Shown piece by piece: positions 9,209 through 17,845 of a DNA stretch of 39,893 nt. The position numbers and the translations under genes are program-made. The stretch is from an uncultured Hyphomicrobiales bacterium (GTDB lineage: Bacteria; Pseudomonadota; Alphaproteobacteria; Rhizobiales; Xanthobacteraceae): NCBI GenBank assembly GCA_903892675.1, contig CAITJJ010000273.1, positions 1 to 39,893 on the forward strand, in the 5' to 3' direction. The notes beneath the pieces are model-generated. The model searched no databases, was not told where the DNA came from, and saw only the letters and a program-made list of their open reading frames with translations. Within the stretch, counting starts at the first letter, position 1. Each line of letters starts with the position of its first letter.

Positions 9209-10492
9209 ATGGCCGACGCCGAACGCACACCCGGATTCAACACGCTGGCCGTCCATGCCGGCGCCAAGCCCGACCCGACCACCGGCGCGCGCGCCACGCC
9301 GATCTACCAGACGACGTCGTTTGTGTTCGACGATGTCGAGCACGCCGCCTCGCTGTTCGGCCTGCAGGCCTTCGGCAATATCTATACGCGCATCGGCAAC
9401 CCGACCTGCGCCGTGCTGGAAGAGCGCGTCGCCGCGCTTGAAGGCGGCACTGCCGGTCTGGCGGTCGCGTCGGGACATGCGGCGCAGCTCATCGTCATGC
9501 AGACGCTGCTGATGCCGGGCGACGAATTCATCGCCTCGAAGAAGCTCTATGGCGGCTCGATCAACCAGTTCAACAATGCGTTCAAGAGTTTCGGCTGGAA
9601 CGTGGTCTGGGCCGATCCGGACGACATCGGCACTTTCGAGCGCGCGGTCACCGACAAGACCAAGGCGATCTTTGTCGAGTCCATCGCCAATCCCGGCGGC
9701 GTCATCACCGACATCGAGGCCGTCGCCACTGTCGCGCGCAAGGCTGGCGTGCCGCTGATCGTCGACAACACTTTGGCGACGCCTTATTTGTGCAAGCCGA
9801 TCGACTTCGGCGCCGACATCGTCGTCCACTCGCTCACCAAATTCCTCGGCGGCCACGGCAATTCGATCGGCGGCATGATCGTCGATGCCGGCACCTTCAA
9901 CTGGTCGCGCGACAAGAAGTATCCGATGCTGTGCGAGCCGCGCGCCGAATATTCCGGCATTGTGCTGCACGAGACCTTCGGCAATTTCTCTTTCGCCATC
10001 GCCTGCCGCGTGCTCGGCTTGCGCGATCTCGGCCCCGCGCTGTCGCCGTTCAATGCGTTTTTGATCGCCACCGGCATCGAAACCTTGCCGCTGCGCATGC
10101 AGCGCCATTCCGACAATGCGCTCGCGGTCGCGCAATGGCTCGCCGGCCATCCGCAAGTCGCCTGGGTCAGCTATCCGGGCCTGCCGGGCGACAAGTATCA
10201 CGCGCTGGCGCAGAAATATGTGCCGAAAGGCTGCGGCGCGGTGATGACCGTCGGCCTGAAAGGTGGCTACGACGCCGGCGTCAAACTGGTGTCGAACGTG
10301 AAGCTGTTCTCGCATCTTGCCAATATCGGCGACACCAAGTCGCTGATCATTCACCCGGCCTCGACAACGCACAAGCAACTGACCGACGCGCAGAAGACGC
10401 AGGCCGGCGCCGGCCCCGACGTCGTGCGCCTGTCGATCGGCATCGAGGACAAGGACGACATCATCGCCGATCTGGAACTCGGGTTGAAGTAA
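9209..10492 (+). CDS. metY: O-acetylhomoserine (thiol)-lyase / sulfhydrylase, PLP-dependent
   Basis: FNTLAVHAGAKPDPTTGARATPIYQTTSFVF...HSLTKFLGGHGNSIGG; 427 aa. Confidence 0.93.
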   Translation: MADAERTPGFNTLAVHAGAKPDPTTGARATPIYQTTSFVFDDVEHAASLFGLQAFGNIYTRIGNPTCAVLEERVAALEGGTAGLAVASGHAAQLIVMQTLLMPGDEFIASKKLYGGSINQFNNAFKSFGWNVVWADPDDIGTFERAVTDKTKAIFVESIANPGGVITDIEAVATVARKAGVPLIVDNTLATPYLCKPIDFGADIVVHSLTKFLGGHGNSIGGMIVDAGTFNWSRDKKYPMLCEPRAEYSGIVLHETFGNFSFAIACRVLGLRDLGPALSPFNAFLIATGIETLPLRMQRHSDNALAVAQWLAGHPQVAWVSYPGLPGDKYHALAQKYVPKGCGAVMTVGLKGGYDAGVKLVSNVKLFSHLANIGDTKSLIIHPASTTHKQLTDAQKTQAGAGPDVVRLSIGIEDKDDIIADLELGLK

Positions 10493-10500
10493 GCCTAGCC

Positions 10501-11229
10501 GTGGCGAGGGCCGTCTTTGCTCTGATCATGATCGCCCTCGCCGGCACCGCGCAAGCCGCGTCGCCACTCGTCTATCTGCGCGACATCGACGCTAGCATCC
10601 GCCAGGACATGCGTTATGCCGACAGCGACAACTTCACCGGCAAGCCGCTGCCCGGCTATGTCGCGGCGGAATGCATGTTGCGCCCCGCAGTGGCGCGGGC
10701 GCTGAAAGCCGTGCAGGCCGAACTGGCCGCGCGCGATCTGTCGCTGAAAGTCTATGACTGCTACCGCCCGGCCCGCGCGGTCGCCGCGATGGCCCGCTGG
10801 TCGCGCGGCGCCGGCGGCCCCGATACGTCGCGGTTTTTTCCGGCGGCGGAACGCAACCAGTTGTTCGCGCTCGGCTACATTTCCGGATATTCGGCGCATT
10901 CGCGCGGCGTCGCCGTCGATCTGACGATTGTGCCGCGCAACGCCGTGCCTCCCACCACTGCGCCTGCGCGTTCCGGCCCCTGCACCGCGCCGCAGGCGCA
11001 GCGCGCGCCGGACGACAGTCTCGACATGGGCACCGGCTTCGATTGTTTCGACACCAAAAGCCACACGCGCGACGCAACGATCGTGCCGGCGCAGGCCGCC
11101 AACCGCGCTTTGCTGCTTGCGGTCATGCGCAGGCACGGCTTCACCAACTACAAGCGCGAATGGTGGCATTTCTCGTTCAACAGCGCCGACGACGGTGAGG
11201 CCTTCGACCTGCCGATCCGCCCGCGCTAA
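10501..11229 (+). CDS. D-Ala-D-Ala dipeptidase (M15D, VanX/DdpX-like), secreted
   Basis: GTG start in frame with ORF 9790..11229; signal-like VARAVFALIMIALAGTAQAA, DIRQDMRYADSDNFTGKPL, YDCYRPARAV, YSAHSRGVAVDLT, EWWHFSF. Confidence 0.87.
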   Translation: MARAVFALIMIALAGTAQAASPLVYLRDIDASIRQDMRYADSDNFTGKPLPGYVAAECMLRPAVARALKAVQAELAARDLSLKVYDCYRPARAVAAMARWSRGAGGPDTSRFFPAAERNQLFALGYISGYSAHSRGVAVDLTIVPRNAVPPTTAPARSGPCTAPQAQRAPDDSLDMGTGFDCFDTKSHTRDATIVPAQAANRALLLAVMRRHGFTNYKREWWHFSFNSADDGEAFDLPIRPR

Positions 11230-11239
11230 AGCGCGCCGC

Positions 11240-11995
11240 TCACGCTTTGCTCAAGGTCTTCGCCACATAGGCGGCGACGCGGTCCAGCGACGCCTTGTGC
11301 GTCCAGATCGCCGTCACGGCCTTGTCCGTCGCGGCGCCGGACAGCGCCACGCGCTCGCTCACGCTTTGGCGGATTTGCGATTTGGTTTGCGCAAAGGCCA
11401 AAGGCGACAGCGACGCATAAAAATTCGCAGCCTCCAGCGCGCGCGTCATCAAGTCGGCCGGCGCGACGACCTCGTCGATCCAGCCTTTGGTGAGCGCCGC
11501 GTCGGTCGGATAGGTCGCGCCGGTCAAGGTGAATTCGGCGAGATGACGCGGCGGCACGGCAAAGCGCACCACCTCGAACGCCAAAGCCGGAAACGGCACG
11601 CCGACCAGCATTTCGGTGACGCCGATGCGGCCCGCCTCGCGCGCCATGATGCGGCGGTCGCCGCAAGCGGCCAGCACCGCGCCGCCGGCCATGGTGTGAC
11701 CGTTGATCGCCATCACCACCGGCTTCGGATAGAAAAACACCGCGTCATACAATTTGTGCAGGCTCGGCAGAAACGCGCGCACGTAATCGGCGCCGCCGGC
11801 GCTCAGCCGTTTGAGATCGACGCCGGCGGAAAATATCCTGCCTTGCGCGGTCAGCACGACGGCCTTCGCCTCGGCGTTGCGCAAGTCGACAAAGCGCGCC
11901 GCCAGCGCTTCGCAGAATTCGCTGTCGAGCGCATTGGCCTTGCCGTGCCGCATCGTCAGGATGGCGATATCGCCGTCGGTCCGCAGTTCGATCAT
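11240..11995 (-). CDS. Enoyl-CoA hydratase/isomerase family protein
   Basis: MIELRTDGDIAILTMRHGKANALDSEF...GRIFSAGVDLKRL...AINGHTMAGGAVLAACGDRRIM. Confidence 0.9.
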   Translation of the reverse strand: MIELRTDGDIAILTMRHGKANALDSEFCEALAARFVDLRNAEAKAVVLTAQGRIFSAGVDLKRLSAGGADYVRAFLPSLHKLYDAVFFYPKPVVMAINGHTMAGGAVLAACGDRRIMAREAGRIGVTEMLVGVPFPALAFEVVRFAVPPRHLAEFTLTGATYPTDAALTKGWIDEVVAPADLMTRALEAANFYASLSPLAFAQTKSQIRQSVSERVALSGAATDKAVTAIWTHKASLDRVAAYVAKTLSKA

Positions 11996-13098
11996 GCGCC
12001 CTGCTCCACCTGTTGCTTCACCCTTTGCGCCACGCCGGTACGCGCCGGCCGCGACAAGACCTCGGCATAGACGACGGCAATCGTCAAGACCACGATTGCC
12101 AGCAACTGATGCGCCATCGCCAAAGCCAAAGGCGCGGCGTAAAGCAGCGTGACAATGCCGAGCGCCGCCTGCGCGGTGACGCTCGCCGCGAGCCACAAGG
12201 CGCCGCGCGCAGCAAAGCCCCGCCGCGCGTCATAGGCATGCCATAGCGCCAGCAGAAAAATCATGTAAGCCAGCATGCGATGATCGAACTGCACCGTCAA
12301 AGTATTCTCGAACAGATTGCGCCACGCCGGCTGCACGAACCACAAACGCGCCGCGTCCGGCACGAAAGCGCCGTCGATCAACGGCCAGGTATTATAGGTC
12401 AAGCCCGCATCCAGCCCGGCGACCAGAGCGCCGAAATAGATCTGCAGCAACACAAGCAGCGCGATCACCAGCGCCGTGACACGGTGCCGCGCCGGCGCGA
12501 CGACACGCGGCGCTGTTTGCACCTCCTCCCGCTGCAACCCTTGCGCCGTCCACAGCACCGCGGCGTAAATCGCGCAGGCCAGTGTCAGGTGAAAGCCGAG
12601 CCGGTATTGCGACACTTTGACGAGATCGCTGCCGACGCCCGAGGCCACCATCCACCAGCCGACCGCGCCGAGCGAAGCGCCCCCGGCAAAGATCGTCCAC
12701 AGCCGCAGCCGTAATGCTTTCGGCACATCGCCGCGCCAGAGAAAAAACAAAAACGGCACGAGAAACACTAAACCGGTCGAGCGCGCCAGCACACGATGCG
12801 ACCATTCCCAGAAATAGATCACCTTGAATTCGGCAAGGCTCATGTCCTGGTTGCGCTCGCGGTATTGCGCGATGGCCTGATACTTGGCGAATTCGTCCTG
12901 CCATTGCGTAGCGCTCAGCGGCGGCAGCACGCCGGTCACCGGCTTCCATTCGGTGATCGACAGTCCCGATTCAGTCAGCCGTGTCGCGCCGCCGACGGCG
13001 AGCGTCAGAAAGATCATGGCGGCGACGGCGTAAAGCCATAGCCGCACCGCGCGCAGGCGATGCGCACGGACATCAACGTCGGGAGTTTTGTCTGGCAT
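11992..13098 (-). CDS. ctaA: Heme A synthase (COX15/CtaA family)
   Basis: VGGATRLTESGLSITEWKPVTGVLPP...FWEWSHRVLAR...FDHRMLAYMIF; multiple TM segments. Confidence 0.95.
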   Translation of the reverse strand: MPDKTPDVDVRAHRLRAVRLWLYAVAAMIFLTLAVGGATRLTESGLSITEWKPVTGVLPPLSATQWQDEFAKYQAIAQYRERNQDMSLAEFKVIYFWEWSHRVLARSTGLVFLVPFLFFLWRGDVPKALRLRLWTIFAGGASLGAVGWWMVASGVGSDLVKVSQYRLGFHLTLACAIYAAVLWTAQGLQREEVQTAPRVVAPARHRVTALVIALLVLLQIYFGALVAGLDAGLTYNTWPLIDGAFVPDAARLWFVQPAWRNLFENTLTVQFDHRMLAYMIFLLALWHAYDARRGFAARGALWLAASVTAQAALGIVTLLYAAPLALAMAHQLLAIVVLTIAVVYAEVLSRPARTGVAQRVKQQVEQGA

Positions 13099-13205
13099 GA
13101 TCGTCAAGCGCGCCTTTAAAGGCCTTGCAGGAGGGTGCGCGGACCATATAGTCAGGGGCGTCGTCAAGGCAACCAGCCTTTCCCGCCGCAACAAGATGAG
13201 CCGCC

Positions 13206-13424
13206 ATGCCGCCCCGTCTGCGCCGATTCATCGGAACCATCGCGCTGCTCACGCTTGTCATCGTCTGGGCGCTGCTCGCCATGGCGCTGGCGCAGTCGGC
13301 GCTGACCGACATCAACGGCTTTATCGCGACGATCTATTATGTCGTCGCCGGGCTCGGCTGGGTGCTGCCGGCGATGCCGATCATTTCGTGGATGGCGGGC
13401 GCCGATAAGAAAATCGCGCGCTGA
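13206..13424 (+). CDS. DUF2842-type small membrane protein
   Basis: 72 aa, two TM segments, GFIATIYYVVAGLGWVLPAMPIISWM. Confidence 0.75.
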   Translation: MPPRLRRFIGTIALLTLVIVWALLAMALAQSALTDINGFIATIYYVVAGLGWVLPAMPIISWMAGADKKIAR

Positions 13425-13475
13425 CTTAGCGCCGTCATGGCCGGGCTCGGTCGAGTTGCCTGCCCACCCTGCGGC

Positions 13476-13940
13476 TTATGCTCTTGCCAATGTCCGCCGC
13501 AGCGACTCCGTCCATTGCGGGATCCAATCCATGAACAGCGCACGCCAGGCCGCGTCTTCACCCGGCGCCGGATCGAGCACGACCGGCCATTCGATGAAAG
13601 TACGCTCGCCGTCGACGATGCGCGCGAGGCGGATTGTTCCTTCGTAGGCGACCGGCGCGGGCGAACGCGCTGCCAATCCCGGCGGAAATGCCAGCCGGTC
13701 GATCCCTTGATAGGTCAGCAAGCGCGCATCGTCGGAATGGCGCAGCAGACGCTGCCTGATCCAGTTGCCGCTGTAATTGAAACGGCGCACCGCGCCGACT
13801 TCATCGCCGCGCTTGTCGTCCTCGATGAGGCTTTCGGTCACACCGTCGATGTAAACTGGATAATTGTTGAAGTCGCGCACCATGCCCCAAACGCGATCCA
13901 CCGGCTGGTCGAGAATGCTGCTGTAATAGGCTGTGATCAT
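13476..13940 (-). CDS. SRPBCC/polyketide cyclase-like protein
   Basis: YYSSILDQPVDRVWGMVRDFNNYPVYIDGV...GEVGAVRRF-like...ERTFIEWPVVLD. Confidence 0.8.
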   Translation of the reverse strand: MITAYYSSILDQPVDRVWGMVRDFNNYPVYIDGVTESLIEDDKRGDEVGAVRRFNYSGNWIRQRLLRHSDDARLLTYQGIDRLAFPPGLAARSPAPVAYEGTIRLARIVDGERTFIEWPVVLDPAPGEDAAWRALFMDWIPQWTESLRRTLARA

Positions 13941-14064
13941 CGGGTCCTCCGAAGTGTTGCGCATTCTCTGGACCCGGCGCCTTCCGGGCGACACCCGATT
14001 TCCAATCGCGCGCGCATGTGGAAAATCCTTGTCCTGCCATCTTGACTATTATCCTATCTAATAT

Positions 14065-14203
14065 ACCTATATCCCTGCCCGCCCCGCATGAGGGGACGCG
14101 AACCGGTTGCGCCGGCTCGTGGGGAGCGGGCCGGCGTCCGCGGGCATTTCCTCAGCAGGGAAATGCGCTCGGGCGGTGCCGGGGCTCCACCCGGGGGCAC
14201 TAG
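14065..14203 (+). repeat. Structured repeat module M, copy 1
   Basis: Gap-free alignment to 14364-14502 (offset 299 bp); differences concentrated in one compensated hairpin. Confidence 0.9.
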
Positions 14204-14206
14204 CCC

Positions 14207-14286
14207 GTAGGGCAGATTAGCGAAGCGTAATCCGCCATTGTCCACGGCGCGGCGGGTTACGGCGCTGCGCGCCTAACCCGCCCTAC
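14207..14286 (+). repeat. Dispersed palindromic element (gtagggcagattagcgaagcgtaatccgcc...gcgggtta...taacccgccctac)
   Basis: Terminal GTAGGGC/GCCCTAC inverted repeat with two internal hairpins (GGC.GATTA/TAATC.GCC and GCGGGTTA/TAACCCGC); resembles repeats commonly seen in proteobacterial genomes. Confidence 0.8.
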
Positions 14287-14363
14287 GAAAACCAATCCGA
14301 GCCAACACGATCCGCCAGAATATTTATTCCTACTATCCCTCGACATCTATCCTATGATCTAAT

Positions 14364-14502
14364 ACCTATATCCTTGCCCGCCCCACATGAGGGGACGCGA
14401 ACCGGTTGCGCCGGCTCGTGAGGAGCGGGCCGGCGTCCGCGGGCGCAGCCGCAGCAGGGCTGCGCGCTCGGGCGGTGCCGGGGCTCCACCCGGGGGCACT
14501 AG
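14364..14502 (+). repeat. Structured repeat module M, copy 2
   Basis: See copy 1. Confidence 0.9.
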
Positions 14503-14521
14503 GACCCCCCGCCGGGAGCCG

Positions 14522-14834
14522 GCTGACGGTGCGAAGCCTTTGGCTTTGCCCGATGCTCGGACTGATCCCTCCTGAAAAGGGGTTGGATCACTGGGTTCTT
14601 CGGGAAGGCCAATAGCCGCCGGAAGCGTGGCCCGGCTGCCGCGAAAGCGCCGGACGGCGCGCCGAGAGGCGCCACGCATCCGCGAATGGATGCGTGAAGC
14701 AAAAGGACTGCCGCGCCTTTCGGTGCGCCGTCCCCCTCTTCTTTCTCGAAGAGGGAAACTCCTCAAACCTCGGGGCCTTGCGGCCCGCGAGAACGCGGGT
14801 GTGCGCCCGCTCTCTCGAAAACAAAGGATCAGCC
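14522..14834 (+). ncRNA. Candidate structured RNA leader element, copy A (upstream of small ORF)
   Basis: First ~120 nt closely match 39774-39893 (reverse strand); consecutive perfect hairpins CACGCATCC/GGATGCGTG (14673-14696), CCCTCTTC/GAAGAGGG (14734-14755) and GGGCC/GGCCC, with positional counterparts in copy B. Confidence 0.55.
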
Positions 14835-15158
14835 ATGAACAAAGCCGAATACCAGCAATTGCGCGACCGCATCGCCCGTATCGGTTACAAGGCCATCGAC
14901 ACTTGCGAAATGATTGTCGACACCGTCAGTGCCGGTTTGGACAAATCCGCGCATACGCGCCGCGCGCCGGCTCATGTAGCGCGCCGCCAGATCGCCAACA
15001 TGCTGCGCGTCTCGCAGTTCTGCGCCTATCGCGCCTGCCGCCGTTCGCATTGCTGCCGCGGCGAGCCGGCGCATTGCCTTCAGTCGGTCCTGCCGCTGCT
15101 GCCGGCGCAACGCTTTAGTGGCCTGCGCCGCGGCAAGCGCCGCACCGCGAAAATGTGA
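14835..15158 (+). CDS. Small basic Cys-rich hypothetical protein
   Basis: 107 aa from ATG with AAGGA upstream; MNKAEYQQLRDRIARIGYKAID...FCAYRACRRSHCCRGEPAHCLQSVLPLLP. Confidence 0.65.
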   Translation: MNKAEYQQLRDRIARIGYKAIDTCEMIVDTVSAGLDKSAHTRRAPAHVARRQIANMLRVSQFCAYRACRRSHCCRGEPAHCLQSVLPLLPAQRFSGLRRGKRRTAKM

Positions 15159-15170
15159 TAGCGTCAAGCC

Positions 15171-15689
15171 ATGATCGACCGCCGCGCCCTCCTCATCTTC
15201 GTCGCAATGCTCGCGGTGCGCCCGGCTTTTGCCGCCGAGGAGCCCGACGCTATCGTCGCCGCGATCTACAAGCGCATCGTCGGAAGCTACAATGCCGAGC
15301 GCCGGACCAGCGAAAACGGCGTCTTCACCTGGGGCAAGAAGAAAGATCGGCACCATTATTATTCGGCGAGTTTGGCGAAAGCTTGGGACCACGCCGAAGC
15401 GATCACGGCCGTCGGCGACCAAAGGCCCCCCGCCGCCGATCCCATGACCAATTCGCAGGATTCCCTTGTCCGTGCTTTCGACGTCGTCATTGAGCGGCGC
15501 GATAAAAAATCGGCAACAGTCATCGCGCACATTTCCCAGGACCCAGGCCCGGTCAAGCCTTCCGATTGGGGCACGATCGCTTACGATATGGTGTTCGAGC
15601 GCGGCCGCTGGCGCATCGACGACATCCGCCCCGGTGCCGGCAAAGACGCATGGTCGTTGCGCCGCGAAATCGTCAATCACAAAGGCTAG
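15171..15689 (+). CDS. Secreted hypothetical protein (DUF3828-like)
   Basis: 172 aa; N-terminal signal MIDRRALLIFVAMLAVRPAFAAE; C-terminal AYDMVFERGRWRIDDIR. Confidence 0.7.
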   Translation: MIDRRALLIFVAMLAVRPAFAAEEPDAIVAAIYKRIVGSYNAERRTSENGVFTWGKKKDRHHYYSASLAKAWDHAEAITAVGDQRPPAADPMTNSQDSLVRAFDVVIERRDKKSATVIAHISQDPGPVKPSDWGTIAYDMVFERGRWRIDDIRPGAGKDAWSLRREIVNHKG

Positions 15690-15698
15690 GCGCAAAGC

Positions 15699-16523
15699 AT
15701 GACCGACATCGCCGATCTCTCGCACCCGCAAGCCGTCGCTATGGAAGTGCTCGCCGCCTATGCGGCGCGCAAGTCGCTGACGCCGTTCTCGTCCCGCCCC
15801 GGCGGCTTGACGCTGGATCAATCCACGCGCGTGCTGCCGATGCTGCGTGCCGCTTTTGAGGCGCGCGGCGAGAAAATCCTCGGCCGCAAGATCGGTTTCA
15901 CCAACCGCTCGATCTGGGCGCAATACGGCGTCGATGCGCCGATCTGGGGCTATGTCACCAGCGCGACGACGCACGGCCTCGCTTCTTTGTCCACATTGCC
16001 CGTGCGCGACTTCTGCGAGCCGCGCATCGAGCCGGAAATCATGTTTGGCCTGAAGGCGGCGCCGTCGCCTGATATGGATGAGGACGCGCTCATTGCCTGC
16101 ATCGACTGGCTGGCGCTCGGCTATGAAGTCGTGCAGTCGCCGTTCCCGGACTGGAAATTCAAGCCAGCCGACACCATCGCCGCCAATGCGCTGCACGGCG
16201 CGCTTCTGATCGGCGAACGTCACGCTTTCGCGCCGCGCGCCGGCGCCTGGCGGCGCGAGCTGGCCGGTTTCACCGCGCAGCTTTATTGCAATGACCGGCT
16301 CATCGACAGCGGTGGCGGCGCCGCCGTGCTCGACAGCCCGCTTCTCGCGCTGCGTCACCTCGTCGGCATGCTGGAACACGACCCGCACAATCCGCCTTTG
16401 GCGGCCGGCGAGATCGTCTCGACCGGCACGCTGACCAAAGCCTTTCCCGTGCATGCCGGCGAGACATGGCATACCGCCGTCGCCGGCATTCCACTCGGGC
16501 GCGTGGACTTGCGATTCGCGTAA
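15699..16523 (+). CDS. 2-keto-4-pentenoate hydratase/MhpD-like (FAH superfamily)
   Basis: GRKIGFTNRSIWAQYGVDAPIWGYV...EPRIEPEIMFGL...GEIVSTGTLTKAFPVHAGETW. Confidence 0.85.
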   Translation: MTDIADLSHPQAVAMEVLAAYAARKSLTPFSSRPGGLTLDQSTRVLPMLRAAFEARGEKILGRKIGFTNRSIWAQYGVDAPIWGYVTSATTHGLASLSTLPVRDFCEPRIEPEIMFGLKAAPSPDMDEDALIACIDWLALGYEVVQSPFPDWKFKPADTIAANALHGALLIGERHAFAPRAGAWRRELAGFTAQLYCNDRLIDSGGGAAVLDSPLLALRHLVGMLEHDPHNPPLAAGEIVSTGTLTKAFPVHAGETWHTAVAGIPLGRVDLRFA

Positions 16524-16765
16524 TGGGCCGCATCGCCGCGCAAACGAATCAGGACCAATGCGCTACGCACAATGGCGAGCTGGCGAAATCGCCACTCTTT
16601 GTCCTTCTCGCCTGCCATCGAGCGCCAATTTTTGTCGCATGGCGGCTTGAAGTTGGTATTTGAGTGCCTCTACGGCAAATTTTAATGTTTGACGGCGAAT
16701 TTTGTTTGCGTGAGCCCTGCATATTTGCAACCGTCAACTGGAGTCAGACAGGAGACCCTGAATAG

Positions 16766-17845
16766 ATGCTGCTTTTGTTTCCGGGCGACAACGCCGCGCG
16801 CGATACTTTGCGGTTCGCCGAGGAAATTGCCGGTTATGGTCTTTGGCAAGTCGACTTTGTCTCCGGCAAGATGAATTGCTCGCCCAACACCTATCGCCTG
16901 CTCGGCCTGGCGCCCGTGACCTCGGCGATGGGCGATGCCGGCGAGCCTTTGAGTTTCGCCACCTTTGAAAAGGTCGCGCATCCGGACGACATTTCGGTGG
17001 TCGCTGAAATCCAGCACATCCTCGGCGAGGGCCTGCCGATCGACCGCCAATTCCGCGTCGTTCATCCCAATGGCCGCGTGCGCGCCATGGCGATCCATGG
17101 CGAAGCTTTGGTCGGCCGCGACGGCAAGGCCGACCGCATTGTCGGCGTCCTGATGGACATCACCCGGCACGTTGAATCGGTGGTGACGTCGCAGATCAAT
17201 TCGGAGCGCGTGCGCGAATTGATGGCCGCGATCAGCGGCTCGATCTGGGTCGCCCGCACCGACGGCTATTACACCGATTTTCTGTTGCGTGACCCGAAAG
17301 GTCATGTCCCGGCGGCGTTCCAGGGCAACAACTGGCACAATGCCGTCCATCCCGACGATCTCAACAAGGTGCTGCGCAACTGGGAAAATGCCGCCGCCAC
17401 CAAGAGTATCTTTAGCAGCGAGCATCGCATCCGCGGCTCCAATGGCGAGTATCATTGGCGGCGCGCTTATGCCACGCCGATTCTGGCGGATGACGGCTCG
17501 GTGCGCGAATGGGTCGGTCTGTCGCTGGCGATCCACGAACAATCCATAACGGCCAGTAGCGGCGACCGGCATCTGACCGCCGCGCAAATTCGCGCCGCGC
17601 GCGGCATCTTGAACTGGTCGGTGCGCGACCTCTCCAGCCGCACCGGCCTGTCGGTTGGCGTCGTGCGAAGGCTTGAGGAGACCGAAGATGCCGGCAAGAA
17701 CGCCGCCGACGCACTGAACTTGATAAAAGACTCACTTTCCGCCGGTGGCGTGGACTTTTTTGTCCTGCCCAGCGGCGAAGCCGGCGTTTATCCGACAAAA
17801 AGAGAGAACCGGCTCAAGATCGTCGCCAAGAACGGCGGCCGATAA
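16766..17845 (+). CDS. PAS-domain protein with C-terminal XRE-type HTH
   Basis: Two PAS/PAC-like segments (FRVVHPNGRVRAMAIHGEALVGRDGKADRIVGVLMDIT; HRIRGSNGEYHWRRAYATPILADDGSVREWVGLSLAI) then AAQIRAARGILNWSVRDLSSRTGLSVGVVRRLE; no kinase or output-enzyme domain. Confidence 0.82.
   Translation: MLLLFPGDNAARDTLRFAEEIAGYGLWQVDFVSGKMNCSPNTYRLLGLAPVTSAMGDAGEPLSFATFEKVAHPDDISVVAEIQHILGEGLPIDRQFRVVHPNGRVRAMAIHGEALVGRDGKADRIVGVLMDITRHVESVVTSQINSERVRELMAAISGSIWVARTDGYYTDFLLRDPKGHVPAAFQGNNWHNAVHPDDLNKVLRNWENAAATKSIFSSEHRIRGSNGEYHWRRAYATPILADDGSVREWVGLSLAIHEQSITASSGDRHLTAAQIRAARGILNWSVRDLSSRTGLSVGVVRRLEETEDAGKNAADALNLIKDSLSAGGVDFFVLPSGEAGVYPTKRENRLKIVAKNGGR

Noticed and set aside
9200-11169. Long antisense/overlapping ORFs (e.g. 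9200..10378 -, 9790..10500 +, 10495..11169 -) with no recognisable domains
   Set aside because: They mirror metY and the D-Ala-D-Ala dipeptidase, are rich in Arg/Ala/Asp/His and are expected in high-GC DNA.
14041-14834. CRISPR array or integron cassette array
   Set aside because: Only two module copies, 299 bp apart, no short regular repeat-spacer pattern, no cas or integrase gene nearby.
14018-14872. ORFs of 60-135 aa on both strands across the repeat island
   Set aside because: They share sequence only because of the DNA repeat, and the compensatory hairpin changes fit a structure rather than a conserved protein.
14829-16472. 547-aa minus-strand ORF
   Set aside because: Overlaps three plausible plus-strand genes; low-complexity antisense composition typical of high-GC shadows.
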